Source of the DNA: Achromobacter sp. Root83
GTDB taxonomy: Bacteria > Pseudomonadota > Gammaproteobacteria > Burkholderiales > Burkholderiaceae_B
Assembly: GCF_001428845.1 (NCBI RefSeq)
Contig: NZ_LMIU01000012.1
Span: 66,857 to 130,856, forward strand
Length of the DNA: 64,000 bases
Reading direction: 5' to 3'
Under the pieces are notes generated by a model. That model was not told where the DNA came from. It ran no database searches and was given only the letters and a program-made list of their open reading frames with translations. Position 1 is the stretch's first letter. The number at the start of each line of letters is the position of its first letter. Shown here piece after piece: positions 21,363-29,554 of the stretch. Both the position numbers and the translations under genes were made by a program.

Positions 21363-22724
21363 ATGGCAAGAACGCTAGACATGGCGGTCCCCCCGACCGG
21401 CGAAACGCTGGATGCCGCCCGCCTGGTCGCCTGGGTCGTGACGCCGGGCCAGGCGTTCAAGGCGGGCGATGTGCTGGTCGAGATCGAGACCGACAAGTCC
21501 ATCATCGAGGTGCCCGCGCACGAAGACGGGATCATGGTGGAGCATCTGATCGCTGTCGACGGCATCGTGAACGCGGATACGCTGATTGCAAGGATCCAGG
21601 TGGAAGGCGATGCGCCGGATGCCGAAACCCCGGCCGGTCTGCAGCCGGCTCCGCCCGACACGGCCGCGGGCGCCGCGCCGGGGAGCGCGGCGCGGGATCC
21701 GGCGGCAAGGCAGCCGGGCGCCGTCGCCGCCGCGTCCCCGGGGATGCGCAAATTCGCTACGCCCGCCGCGCGCCGCGAGGCCGCCGAGCGTGGCATTGCG
21801 CTGGACGCGGTGCCGGGCTCGGGGCCGAATGGCCGTGTGACCGTGGCGGATGTCGCGCTGACCCAGAGGAAAGCGCGCGCTTCGGAGCACGACGGCACCA
21901 AGGAAGGCAGGCGGGAGGCCTGGGCCACGACCCGCCACGGGGACTTGCGATTGACACTATGGGAGTCTGAGGCCCATCCGGGCGGTCGGACCGTGATGCT
22001 GGTCCATGGCATGTTCGGCGACCGGGACGCATGGGCCAGCCTTGTGCATGCGCTCAGCCGGGCCGGCTTGCGAGTGCTGACGATGGATCTGCCCTGCCAC
22101 GGCGCAACCCGTTCCGAGGCGACTCGCTTCGAGGACATCGTCGATACCGTCACGGACGCGATCGCCTCCCAATGCGACGGCCCGGTGATCCTGATCGGCC
22201 ATTCGTTCGGCGCCGCGGTTGCGGCCAGGGCCGCGTCCCGGCCCGGCATCAACGCGGACGCGCTGATCCTGATCGCGCCGGTCGGATTGGGTACCGAAAT
22301 CGATCAGGGGTTTCTTACAGGCATGACGCACGCCGGCACCAACGAGGCGGCACAACGCGAACTGCGGAAACTCACCGTCTCGGGCATGACGCCGTCGGGC
22401 GGCTTTATCGACGCCTTGCGTCAAAGTACCCAGGCCCGGCGCGAACCGCTTATGGAATTGTGCAGGGAGGTGGCCTGGAACGGGGTGCAGCAACTGAATA
22501 TCGTCCCGGACCTGGCTGAGGTTCCATGCCGCTGCACCATCATCCATGGACGGCGCGACGCCATCGTCCCGTGGCGGCACGCGCTGAACGCGCCGCCGCG
22601 GACTGCGTTGCACCTGTTGCCCGACGCGGGCCACATGCCGCAATGGGAGGCCGGCAAGCTGGTGGCGGATATTGTGTTGGACGCCATTTCCCGCCTGGCA
22701 CCGGCATCGCCATGTCGTTGTTGA
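21363..22724 (+). CDS. Lipoyl domain + E3-binding domain + alpha/beta-hydrolase protein (AcoC-like)
   Basis: A 453-residue modular protein. A lipoyl domain occupies about residues 1-80, with Lys45 in ETDKS as the lipoylation site. After an Ala/Pro-rich linker comes a peripheral-subunit-binding domain at about 127-160 (ATPAARREAAERGIALDAVP). The C-terminal domain is an alpha/beta hydrolase with a probable triad Ser281 (GHSFG), Asp399 and His424, not the usual E2 catalytic domain with HxxxDG. AcoC of acetoin degraders has lipoyl plus hydrolase-like domains; the added E3-binding domain is unusual to me. It probably receives the acyl group from the fused E1. It is the last gene of the operon. Confidence 0.85.
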   Translation: MARTLDMAVPPTGETLDAARLVAWVVTPGQAFKAGDVLVEIETDKSIIEVPAHEDGIMVEHLIAVDGIVNADTLIARIQVEGDAPDAETPAGLQPAPPDTAAGAAPGSAARDPAARQPGAVAAASPGMRKFATPAARREAAERGIALDAVPGSGPNGRVTVADVALTQRKARASEHDGTKEGRREAWATTRHGDLRLTLWESEAHPGGRTVMLVHGMFGDRDAWASLVHALSRAGLRVLTMDLPCHGATRSEATRFEDIVDTVTDAIASQCDGPVILIGHSFGAAVAARAASRPGINADALILIAPVGLGTEIDQGFLTGMTHAGTNEAAQRELRKLTVSGMTPSGGFIDALRQSTQARREPLMELCREVAWNGVQQLNIVPDLAEVPCRCTIIHGRRDAIVPWRHALNAPPRTALHLLPDAGHMPQWEAGKLVADIVLDAISRLAPASPCRC

Positions 22725-22748
22725 GGCGATCGCCGTAGGCCCTGGGCG

Positions 22749-23186
22749 CTAGCGTCCCAGCTTCATCGACACGTCGGTATGCGTGCCCCGGTCCAGGTCC
22801 GCGCCTAGCGGCTGGTCCCATTCGGGCAGGGTCAGCAGCTCCTTGGTGACCTCGCCCGCTTCGATGCGGCGGGCGATGTCGTCCAGCAACTGGGTGCGGG
22901 TGGCGAAGCCTTTACCTTGCATGTCGCGGGCGAAAAGCCGGTAGGTCAGATTGGGCTCGACGCCCTTCATGACGCCCAGGTCCAGTATGCGGCCTTGTTC
23001 GTTGCGCATCAGCAGATGGCCGGGGCGAGCATAGATGCGGTAGATGCGCCACGGCGACGAGATCGCGGAGGTGTCGCGCCGAGGCTCGCGCCTGGGCTCT
23101 CCGCCGCTGGGGGGCGGGGGTGCCGAGGGCAGCAGTTTGACGCAGGCGTTCGCGAATCTGGTGATGGACCTTCTGATCGCGCTCAC
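22749..23186 (-). CDS. Hypothetical protein
   Basis: About 145 residues from GTG 23186; the frame stays open further upstream to 23324, so the start is uncertain. I do not recognise the family. The N-terminal third is proline- and arginine-rich (PSAPPPPSGGEPRREPRR). The rest looks folded, with blocks RIYRIYARPGHLLMRNEQGR and RTQLLDDIARRIEAGEVTKE. It converges with the lipoyl-hydrolase gene, 24 bp apart. No membrane segment or clear signal peptide is seen. Confidence 0.55.
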   Translation of the reverse strand: MSAIRRSITRFANACVKLLPSAPPPPSGGEPRREPRRDTSAISSPWRIYRIYARPGHLLMRNEQGRILDLGVMKGVEPNLTYRLFARDMQGKGFATRTQLLDDIARRIEAGEVTKELLTLPEWDQPLGADLDRGTHTDVSMKLGR

Positions 23187-23641
23187 GCCGAATCCGCCGT
23201 CAGCACGCAGGCTGTATGCGGGATGAGTATATTTGGACGAGTTTGCGTCACGCGATTGCGCTGTTTGACCATTGCCGTACTCCAATATGGCGATACGGCG
23301 AGGCGACGCGCGTTCAAACACCATTTGATCAGCATACGCGCTTTAGTTGGCACGACGGTGCACGCGCAGCGATAGTTACTCAATAAGTGTAAGTGCTGTG
23401 ACCGGGGTGGGTGGCAACGCGCAGTGATATGCCGGCTTTTTACGGAGAAAATACGTCAAAACGCAGGCTACGCCACATTAAGGTGCTAATTGGAAACGCC
23501 AATTGACTTTCCCCCACCTGGCGCCCATAGTCGTATTGAACCTTTTCGAGCATCGTGATTTTCGTCCGGTCTTGCACCCTTCAGTCTTCCAGCCTTTGGG
23601 CGCTTCATTGTTCGCAGTCCTTTCCTTGACAGGCTCATTTC
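23187..23641. other. Intergenic stretch upstream of the cold-shock gene, no gene seen
   Basis: About 490 bases between the hypothetical gene and csp are locally less GC-rich than the genes. I see no convincing coding frame. The csp promoter and leader are expected in its right half. TTGACA occurs at 23626-23631, but no matching -10 box follows at the right distance. Confidence 0.4.
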
Positions 23642-23656
23642 GCGGGCATTGCCCGC
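23642..23656 (+). promoter_or_regulatory. Hairpin in the cold-shock gene leader
   Basis: GCGGGC-ATT-GCCCGC forms a perfect 6-bp stem that ends 18 bases before the csp ATG and just ahead of the AAAGGAAAG ribosome site. Cold-shock mRNAs are often regulated through leader structure, so this may affect translation. The role is inferred. Confidence 0.4.
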
Positions 23657-23674
23657 ATTCAAAGGAAAGCGAAT

Positions 23675-23878
23675 ATGGAAACCGGAATTGTTAAATGGTT
23701 CAACGACGCCAAGGGTTTTGGTTTCATCATGCCCGAGAATGGCGGCAAGGATTTGTTCGCGCATTTCTCCGAAATCGTCAGCGACGGCCACAAGGTGCTT
23801 CTTGAAAATCAGCGCGTCAGCTACGTGACCGCTCAAGGCGCCAAAGGCCCTCACGCAACTCAGATCCGCACTTTATGA
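23675..23878 (+). CDS. Cold-shock domain protein (CspA family)
   Basis: A 67-residue single cold-shock domain starting METGIVKWFNDAKGFGFI. RNP1 is KGFGFI and RNP2 reads DLFAHFS, slightly off the common DVFVHFS. It is expected to bind single-stranded RNA or DNA and act as an RNA chaperone. AAAGGAAAG lies upstream of ATG 23675. A hairpin follows the stop and a small unknown gene comes 45 bases later in the same direction. Confidence 0.95.
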   Translation: METGIVKWFNDAKGFGFIMPENGGKDLFAHFSEIVSDGHKVLLENQRVSYVTAQGAKGPHATQIRTL

Positions 23879-23882
23879 ACGA

Positions 23883-23902
23883 GAAGGCCCGCAGGGGCCT
23901 TC
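23883..23902 (+). terminator. Hairpin after the cold-shock gene
   Basis: GAAGGCCC-GCAG-GGGCCTTC forms a perfect 8-bp stem 4 bases after the csp stop. No T-run follows, so it is either a weak terminator or an mRNA-stabilising structure before the next small gene. Confidence 0.5.
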
Positions 23903-23923
23903 AGCTCAGGTATTGGGGGCTTC

Positions 23924-24181
23924 ATGTTTCACAACAATATGGTCTATAAGGGCTACCGATTGACTGCAAGCGTCTCCCGGATTTCCGTCGGGGGCACCAG
24001 CCGGCCCGCTTTCACTGCAACGGTTGCCGTGGAACTCGCAAGCGATCAGGACAAGCTCGGAGAACCGCATGACGTGCCGTTGTTCGCGTCCGGCGGATTC
24101 GTTTCCAGCCCGGGAATGGCGGTGGATGCGGCCATCAATCATGGCCGCCTTGTCGTCGATGCGCACGCCAGGCCAGCCTGA
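23924..24181 (+). CDS. Small hypothetical protein downstream of csp
   Basis: 85 residues beginning MFHNNMVYKGYRLTASVSRI. I do not recognise a named family. The composition is soluble and mixed, with alternating strand-like segments and no signal peptide or membrane helix. It starts at ATG 23924 and lies 45 bp after csp, so it may be expressed with it. It converges with norR. Confidence 0.6.
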   Translation: MFHNNMVYKGYRLTASVSRISVGGTSRPAFTATVAVELASDQDKLGEPHDVPLFASGGFVSSPGMAVDAAINHGRLVVDAHARPA

Positions 24182-24207
24182 TTGATCAATGGGCCGGCGC
24201 CACCGGC

Positions 24208-25737
24208 TCAGGGCTTCAGGCCGATGCGCCGAGCCAGTTTGTGCAGGTTGCTGGGGTCTACGTCCAGGGCCCGCGCGGCCACCGCCCAGTTGCCCTGGTG
24301 CGCGTCCAGCGCCCGCCGTATGGCCTGGCGCTGGCAGGCGTCCACCGCATCGCGCAGCGACTGCGCGGGCGCGCCGGGTGCCGGCATGTCCGCCGGATCG
24401 TCCGCCAGAGGCGTCGGCATATCGCCATCGGACAGATCCAGCAGTTTGACGCCCAAGGTCACAATTTCATTTCGGCTGGCCCCATGGCTGACGGCCTTGA
24501 TGGCCGCGCGGCTGATGACGTGTTCCAGCTCGCGCACGTTGCCCGGCCAGCGATAGCGCCGCATCAACTCTTCAGCGTCGGGCGACAGCCGCAGGCTGCG
24601 CAGGCCGAGCCGCGCCCGGTTCAGTTCCAGGTAGCGCCCGGCCAGCAGCAGCACGTCGTTGCCACGGTCGCGTAGCGGGGGAATGGGAATCGGGTAGACC
24701 GACAGCCGGTGGTACAGGTCGGCGCGGAAGTCGCCCGCGCGGACCAGGTCGCGCAGGCTGCGGTTGGTGGCCGCCACGATGCGCACGTCCACGGTGCGGG
24801 GGCGGTCGTCGCCCAGCCGCTGGATTTCACCGTTCTGCAGGGTACGCAGCAGCTTGGCCTGCACCAGTAACGGCAGTTCGCCGACTTCATCCAGGAACAG
24901 CGTGCCGCCGTTGGCGGCTTCGAACCGGCCGGGGCGGTCGGCGACGGCGCCGGAAAAAGCGCCTTTGGCGTGGCCGAACAATTCGCTTTCGGCCAGGGAT
25001 TCGGGCAAGGCGGCGCAGTTCACATGCACCAGCGGCTTGTCGCGCCGGCGCGAGAGGCCGTGCACGCGATGCGCGAACAGCTCCTTGCCCACCCCCGTTT
25101 CACCGAGCAGGAGGATGGGCAGTTCGGAGTCGGCCACGACGTCGATTTCGTGCAGCAGGCGGCCGATGGATTCGCTCTGGCCCAGGATGTCGCTGCCGGC
25201 GGGGGCGGCGTTGTCCGCCGGGGCCTGCCCGCGGGCCACGCGCAGCGCGCGGATCTCGGCTTCCAGGCGGGTGGTCCGCAGCGCGGCCTCCAGTAGCACG
25301 ATGTAATCGCGCAGGTCGCCCTGGGCCTCCATGTCGAACGTGCCGACCTCCAGCGCGTCCAGCGTCAGCACTCCCCAGGTCCGGCCCTCGATGTGCAGGC
25401 TGGTGCCCATGCAGTCATGCACGGGCAGCGGTTCGCCGGCCATACCGTTGATCAGGCCGTCGTAGGGGTCGGGCAGGGTGCTGTCGTGGTGAAAGCAGGT
25501 CACGCCGCGCCGGGAAAGGATGGCGGCCAGCCTGGGATGTTGCTGCACGGCGAATCGGCGGCCCAGCGCGTCCTGGGTCAGTCCGTCGACGGCAATGGGG
25601 CGCAAATGGTCTTCTTCGAGCTGCAGCAGCGCCACGGCGCCGCAGCGGAAGTGCGTGCGCAGGCTGGAAACCAGCCGCTGCAGGCGGACGGCGGGAGGCA
25701 GGTCGGCGACCAGATCGGCAAGCAATAGGTTTTGCAT
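24208..25737 (-). CDS. norR: Nitric-oxide-responsive sigma-54 activator NorR
   Basis: A 509-residue bacterial enhancer-binding protein with an N-terminal GAF domain (about 1-160), AAA+ domain (about 185-425) and C-terminal Fis-type helix-turn-helix (AIRRALDAHQGNWAVAARAL). The GAF region keeps PDPYDGL and the H107-D-C109-M block that correspond to iron-site residues in E. coli NorR. The AAA+ domain has Walker A GETGVGKE, but its sigma-54 loop reads GAFSGA instead of GAFTGA. It is divergent from ytfE, with three NorR-like sites between. NO bound at the GAF iron should relieve inhibition and activate ytfE from the sigma-54 promoter. Confidence 0.92.
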   Translation of the reverse strand: MQNLLLADLVADLPPAVRLQRLVSSLRTHFRCGAVALLQLEEDHLRPIAVDGLTQDALGRRFAVQQHPRLAAILSRRGVTCFHHDSTLPDPYDGLINGMAGEPLPVHDCMGTSLHIEGRTWGVLTLDALEVGTFDMEAQGDLRDYIVLLEAALRTTRLEAEIRALRVARGQAPADNAAPAGSDILGQSESIGRLLHEIDVVADSELPILLLGETGVGKELFAHRVHGLSRRRDKPLVHVNCAALPESLAESELFGHAKGAFSGAVADRPGRFEAANGGTLFLDEVGELPLLVQAKLLRTLQNGEIQRLGDDRPRTVDVRIVAATNRSLRDLVRAGDFRADLYHRLSVYPIPIPPLRDRGNDVLLLAGRYLELNRARLGLRSLRLSPDAEELMRRYRWPGNVRELEHVISRAAIKAVSHGASRNEIVTLGVKLLDLSDGDMPTPLADDPADMPAPGAPAQSLRDAVDACQRQAIRRALDAHQGNWAVAARALDVDPSNLHKLARRIGLKP

Positions 25738-25756
25738 GGGTGAATTTTACCTTTCG

Positions 25757-25773
25757 AGGGTGATTAAAACCCT
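25757..25773. promoter_or_regulatory. NorR-type site 1
   Basis: AGGGT-GATTAAA-ACCCT is a perfect 5-7-5 inverted repeat and fits the GT-N7-AC core of NorR sites. It starts 20 bases upstream of the norR start codon and so may also limit norR expression. Confidence 0.75.
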
Positions 25774-25781
25774 GCCGGGCC

Positions 25782-25798
25782 AGGGTGATAACTACCCT
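25782..25798. promoter_or_regulatory. NorR-type site 2
   Basis: AGGGT-GATAACT-ACCCT is a second perfect 5-7-5 inverted repeat, exactly 25 bp from site 1 start to start, and again fits GT-N7-AC. Confidence 0.75.
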
Positions 25799-25806
25799 TT
25801 AATTTC

Positions 25807-25823
25807 CAGGTGATTGATAAATC
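25807..25823. promoter_or_regulatory. Degenerate NorR-type site 3
   Basis: CAGGT-GATTGAT-AAATC lies exactly 25 bp after site 2. Its left arm keeps GGT while the right arm is degraded. The fixed 25-bp spacing argues that it is a genuine third, weaker site, as E. coli norVW also uses three. Confidence 0.5.
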
Positions 25824-25835
25824 TCAAGTTTTTCC

Positions 25836-25851
25836 TGGCACGGTTTTCGCA
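25836..25851 (+). promoter_or_regulatory. Sigma-54 promoter of ytfE
   Basis: TGGCACGGTTTTCGCA has the invariant GG and GC of the -24/-12 elements separated by 10 bases. The predicted start is near 25862, about 27 bases before the ytfE ATG. It lies 13 bases downstream of NorR site 3, consistent with an activator bound upstream. Confidence 0.8.
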
Positions 25852-25888
25852 TCTATCTCGGTACCGTCATGATCAATGGAGAGACGCG

Positions 25889-26569
25889 ATGAGCATGGTT
25901 GAGCAATCCCTGGGCCAGTTGGCCCGCAGCATTCCCGGCGCCACGCAGGTATTTCATGAATTCGAACTGGACTTCTGCTGTGGAGGCAAAAAAAGCCTGG
26001 CCGAAGCGGCGGCCCAGCGTTCGCTGGACCCGGCGCAGATCGAGGCCCGCCTGATCGCGCTGGCGCAGAATCCCGTGCAGGAAAGGGATTGGGGCCTGGC
26101 GTCGGCGGCCGAACTCGTGGACCACATCCTGGAGCGCTATCACGAGGTGCATCGCCAGCAACTGCCCGAACTGATCCGCCTGGCGCTGAAGGTCGAGCAG
26201 GTGCACGCCGACAGCCCGGATTGCCCGGCCGGCCTGGCCGACCATCTGCGCGCCATGCAGCAGGAGCTGGAAAGCCATATGCAGAAAGAGGAACAGGTGC
26301 TGTTCCCGATGCTGGCGCGGGGCCACGGCGGCATGGCCACCATGCCGATCATGGTGATGCGCATGGAGCACGACGACCACGGCGTGGCGCTGGAGCGCCT
26401 GCTGGCGCTGACCAACAATGTGACCCTGCCGCGCGCCGCCTGCAATACCTGGCGCGCGCTGTACCTGGGCATCCGCCAGTTCAAGGAAGACCTGATGGCG
26501 CACATCCATCTGGAAAACAACATCCTGTTCGAAAACGCGGGGGCGCCGGCAGGGCGTCCTCAGGCCTGA
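25889..26569 (+). CDS. ytfE: Di-iron Fe-S cluster repair protein (RIC/YtfE/ScdA)
   Basis: A 226-residue hemerythrin-like di-iron protein that restores Fe-S clusters damaged by NO or oxidants. The N-terminal ScdA_N domain has the vicinal cysteines Cys30-Cys31 (LDFCCGGKK). The di-iron ligands are visible in VDHILERYHEVH, LESHMQKEEQVLFP, MRMEHDDH and LMAHIHLENNILFE. ATG 25889 is preceded by GGAGAG. It is transcribed from the sigma-54 promoter facing norR, matching NorR control of NO-detoxification genes. Confidence 0.93.
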   Translation: MSMVEQSLGQLARSIPGATQVFHEFELDFCCGGKKSLAEAAAQRSLDPAQIEARLIALAQNPVQERDWGLASAAELVDHILERYHEVHRQQLPELIRLALKVEQVHADSPDCPAGLADHLRAMQQELESHMQKEEQVLFPMLARGHGGMATMPIMVMRMEHDDHGVALERLLALTNNVTLPRAACNTWRALYLGIRQFKEDLMAHIHLENNILFENAGAPAGRPQA

Positions 26570-26591
26570 AGGGCTTGCGGCAGGCAGCAAG

Positions 26592-26611
26592 GCGGGGCCC
26601 GCCGGCCCCGC
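26592..26611 (+). other. Intercistronic hairpin between ytfE and the hemerythrin-like gene
   Basis: GCGGGGCC-CGCC-GGCCCCGC forms a perfect 8-bp GC stem 22 bases after the ytfE stop and 22 bases before the next ATG. There is no T-run. It may stabilise the ytfE message or attenuate readthrough. Confidence 0.4.
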
Positions 26612-26633
26612 GGCATCAGTCGGGAAAGTTCGT

Positions 26634-27044
26634 ATGAATATCGATAAATTCAAGCAGCAGCATGTGGATATCCTGCAAGGCATCGCGTCGCTGCGCAAGC
26701 TGGCGCTGGCAGGCGTGGCGCGCAACGCGGCCGAGATCGCGCGGGGCATCGTGTCCATGAGCGCAACGATCAAGCTGCATCTGGCCGTTGAAGACAGGGC
26801 GCTGTATCCGGCCGTGGCGCGCAGCGCGGATGCCGATCTGGCGCGCAAGGGCCGCGAATTCCAGGAAGAGATGGACGCGATCGCCGCGGCCTACGAGTCC
26901 TTCGCGAAACGCTGGAACAACGCTCGCAGCCTGGAACTGGACGAGTCCGGCTTTCGGGATGACGCCAATACGGTGTTGCGCCGGGTCCATGAACGGATGC
27001 AGCGCGAGAACCGCGACCTGTACCCCCGCATCGAAGCCATGTAG
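26634..27044 (+). CDS. Hemerythrin-like domain protein
   Basis: 136 residues, almost entirely helical. Histidine and glutamate positions are spaced as in a hemerythrin-type bundle: [22 protein letters not shown], and [16 protein letters not shown] near the end. It probably binds a di-iron centre and senses or stores O2 or NO, or assists YtfE. It follows ytfE in the same direction 64 bp later, so the same NorR-dependent transcript may include it. Its exact role is unknown. Confidence 0.8.
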   Translation: MNIDKFKQQHVDILQGIASLRKLALAGVARNAAEIARGIVSMSATIKLHLAVEDRALYPAVARSADADLARKGREFQEEMDAIAAAYESFAKRWNNARSLELDESGFRDDANTVLRRVHERMQRENRDLYPRIEAM

Positions 27045-27111
27045 CCCCCGGAGCCGCTGGCGGCCGCCCCTGTACACTCGGGAAACCTTAATGGTCGAGA
27101 GGGGAATCTTG

Positions 27112-28029
27112 ATGGCCGGTAGCAGCTTCTTCGCATTGTTCGACGATATCGCCACCATCCTGGATGACGTCTCCGTCATGACCAAGGTGGCGGCCAAGAA
27201 GACGGCGGGCGTGCTGGGCGACGATCTGGCGCTGAACGCCCAGCAGGTCAGCGGGGTGCCGGTAGATCGCGAACTGCCGGTGGTATGGGCCGTGGCCAAG
27301 GGCTCGTTCATCAATAAGCTGATCCTGGTGCCCGCGGCGCTCTTGATCAGCGCGTTTGCGCCTTGGGCCGTGACGCCATTGCTGATGCTGGGCGGCGCAT
27401 TCCTCTGCTACGAGGGCGTCGAGAAGCTGGCGCACAAGTATCTGCCGCACGGAGAATCCGCCGAAGGCCATCACGCGGCGCGGGCCGCGGCCCTGCAGAA
27501 CCAGGCGGTCGACATGGTGGCGTTCGAGCGCGCCAAGATCAAAGGCGCGGTACGCACCGACTTCATCCTGTCCGCGGAAATCATCGTCATCAGCCTCGGC
27601 GCCGTGGCCGGCGCGGACTTCACCCGCCAGGTGTCGGTGCTGTCGATCATCGCCATCGCCATGACGGTTGGCGTCTATGGCCTGGTGGCGGGCATCGTCA
27701 AGCTGGACGACCTGGGCCTGTACCTGAGCCAAAAATCCTCGCAGGCCATCGCCTGGCTGGGCAAGCGCATCGTGGGCGCGGCGCCCTATCTGATGAAGAC
27801 CTTGTCGGTATTGGGCACCGCCGCCATGTTCATGGTGGGCGGCGCCATCCTGACCCACGGTATTCCGCCGGTGCATGCCGTCATTGAGCACGCCGCCGCC
27901 GCGGTGGGCGGGGGCGGCGCGGTGCAGGCGCTGACATCCACCGTGCTCAACGCCTTGTTCGGCATCGTGGCGGGCGCCGTGGTGCTGGGCGTCGTCGGCG
28001 TCGCCAAGCGCTTGTTCAAGAAAGGCTGA
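27112..28029 (+). CDS. DUF808 family membrane protein (YedI-like)
   Basis: A 305-residue inner-membrane protein starting [20 protein letters not shown], the typical opening of this family (E. coli YedI). Several hydrophobic segments are visible, including [20 protein letters not shown] and a C-terminal [18 protein letters not shown] 27112 was chosen over ATG 27091 because AGGGGA lies 7 bases before it. No biochemical function is established for the family as far as I know. It converges with the RND outer membrane factor. Confidence 0.85.
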   Translation: MAGSSFFALFDDIATILDDVSVMTKVAAKKTAGVLGDDLALNAQQVSGVPVDRELPVVWAVAKGSFINKLILVPAALLISAFAPWAVTPLLMLGGAFLCYEGVEKLAHKYLPHGESAEGHHAARAAALQNQAVDMVAFERAKIKGAVRTDFILSAEIIVISLGAVAGADFTRQVSVLSIIAIAMTVGVYGLVAGIVKLDDLGLYLSQKSSQAIAWLGKRIVGAAPYLMKTLSVLGTAAMFMVGGAILTHGIPPVHAVIEHAAAAVGGGGAVQALTSTVLNALFGIVAGAVVLGVVGVAKRLFKKG

Positions 28030-28047
28030 TACCGGCTAGCGGGCCGC

Positions 28048-28064
28048 GCGGGGCGGCGCCCCGC
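28048..28064. terminator. GC-rich hairpin between convergent genes
   Basis: GCGGGGC-GGC-GCCCCGC is a perfect 7-bp stem between the DUF808 gene and the end of the RND operon. It lacks a T-run on either side, so its termination strength is doubtful. Confidence 0.35.
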
Positions 28065-29552
28065 TCACTGCGGCCGCTGCGCCGTTTGCACGGCGTCCAC
28101 CGGCGATCCCATCGCCTGGAACAACGCCGCCGTTTCCGTCAGCCTGTCGTTGGCGTATTCCAGTTCGCGCAGCCGGGCCGCGACGTAGTGCTGCTCGGAG
28201 GCGTACTCGGTGTACGGCGCCAGCGCGCCCAGCCGCACGCGGCTGGCCGTATTGCGGTAGGACAGCTCCGCCGCCCGCCGCGACGCTTCGGCCGAGGCCA
28301 GAGCCTGTCCGCCGGCATCCAGGCGCGACAACGTGTCCGCCACGTCTCGGAAGGCGGTCAGCACGGTCTGCTTGTATTGCAGCACCGAAGCCTCGTAGCG
28401 CTCCTTGGCCGCGCTGCGTTCGGCCAGCAGCGCGCCGCCATGGAAGATGGGCTGCGTCAGCGATGCGCCGATGGCCCAGATGGATCCGGCGCCGGAGAGC
28501 GCGTCCGCCCAGCCGAAGCCGCCCTTGCCCATGGACGCCGACAGCGACAGGCTGGGGAACAACTGGGCGGTCGCCAGGCCCACGTCGGCGGCAGCCGCCT
28601 GCACGACGGCCTCGGCCACCTGGATATCCGGGCGCGCGGCCAGCAGTTCGGAAGGCACCACCACCGGCACCTGGGCCGGCACGGCCAGGCTGGCGAAGGC
28701 CAGGTCGGGCGGCGCCTGATCGGGATTGCGGCCCAGCAGCACCGCCAGCGCGTGCCGCGTCGCGTGCCATCGCGCGCGTAAGCCGGGCAGCGAAGCCTCC
28801 AGCGTGGCGGCGTCCTGGTCGGCGTCCAGCGCATCGTTCTGCGAGGCCGACCCCAGTTCGTACCGCCGCTGCGTGTCGCGCGCAACCTGCCGCAGCAGCA
28901 CCACCTGTTTTTCCGTCAGCGCCACGCGTTCAGCCAAGGAGGCCGACGTGATGGCGCCGGTGACGATATTGCCTGCCAGCGAGCGCCGCGCGGATTCAAG
29001 CTGGAAAGCCTGCTGCTCGACCTGCGCCGCCAGCGACGCGTTGGCGAAGCGCGCGGCGCCGAACAGGTCCAGGTCGTAGGTCGCCTGGATCTGGCCGGTG
29101 AAGACGTTGTAGAGCGCGGTGGGCTGGGGCAGGTTGGGCATGGTCAGCGCCCGGTTGCGCGTGGCGCTCGCGCCCGCGTCCACCGATGGCAGCAGCGACG
29201 AATTCACCTGTCCGCGCAGTTGCTCGCGCGCGCCGGCCAGGCGGCGTTCCGCCGCGGCCAGATCGGGGCTGTTGGCCAGGCCTTCTTCTACCAAGGCGTT
29301 CAGCGCGTCCGATCCGTAGCGCTTCCACCACGCCGGCACCGGCTGCGCGCCGCGTTCAAAGCGCTGCGCTACGCCGTTGCCGGAGGCGCCCGTGGCGGGC
29401 GCCGGTTCCACGCCGTACTGCGCGGGCTGCGCCACCGCGGGCGGCCCGCTGTCCGGCGCGAAGGCGCAGGCGCCCAGTGCCAGGACCAGCGGCAGGGCCG
29501 CCAGCCGCCAGGGCGCGCGATGCCAGGGTGTGAGATAAGAATGCATCCGCAT
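28065..29552 (-). CDS. RND efflux outer membrane factor lipoprotein (NodT family), system 1
   Basis: A 495-residue TolC-like channel lipoprotein. The signal peptide ends in the lipobox L-G-A-C near residue 29, so it is lipid-anchored in the outer membrane. Repeated coiled-coil blocks such as LRGQVNSSLLPSVDAGAS and QATYDLDLFGAARFANAS are typical of the family. ATG 29552 has GAGGAG 8 bases upstream. It is the last gene of the operon adaptor-pump-channel, 2 bases after the pump stop, and completes a tripartite exporter. Confidence 0.92.
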   Translation of the reverse strand: MRMHSYLTPWHRAPWRLAALPLVLALGACAFAPDSGPPAVAQPAQYGVEPAPATGASGNGVAQRFERGAQPVPAWWKRYGSDALNALVEEGLANSPDLAAAERRLAGAREQLRGQVNSSLLPSVDAGASATRNRALTMPNLPQPTALYNVFTGQIQATYDLDLFGAARFANASLAAQVEQQAFQLESARRSLAGNIVTGAITSASLAERVALTEKQVVLLRQVARDTQRRYELGSASQNDALDADQDAATLEASLPGLRARWHATRHALAVLLGRNPDQAPPDLAFASLAVPAQVPVVVPSELLAARPDIQVAEAVVQAAAADVGLATAQLFPSLSLSASMGKGGFGWADALSGAGSIWAIGASLTQPIFHGGALLAERSAAKERYEASVLQYKQTVLTAFRDVADTLSRLDAGGQALASAEASRRAAELSYRNTASRVRLGALAPYTEYASEQHYVAARLRELEYANDRLTETAALFQAMGSPVDAVQTAQRPQ

Positions 29553-29554
29553 CG

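Noticed and set aside
23626..23631. TTGACA as the cold-shock promoter -35 box
   Set aside because: No acceptable -10 hexamer lies 15-19 bases downstream; that space is occupied by the GC-rich leader hairpin.
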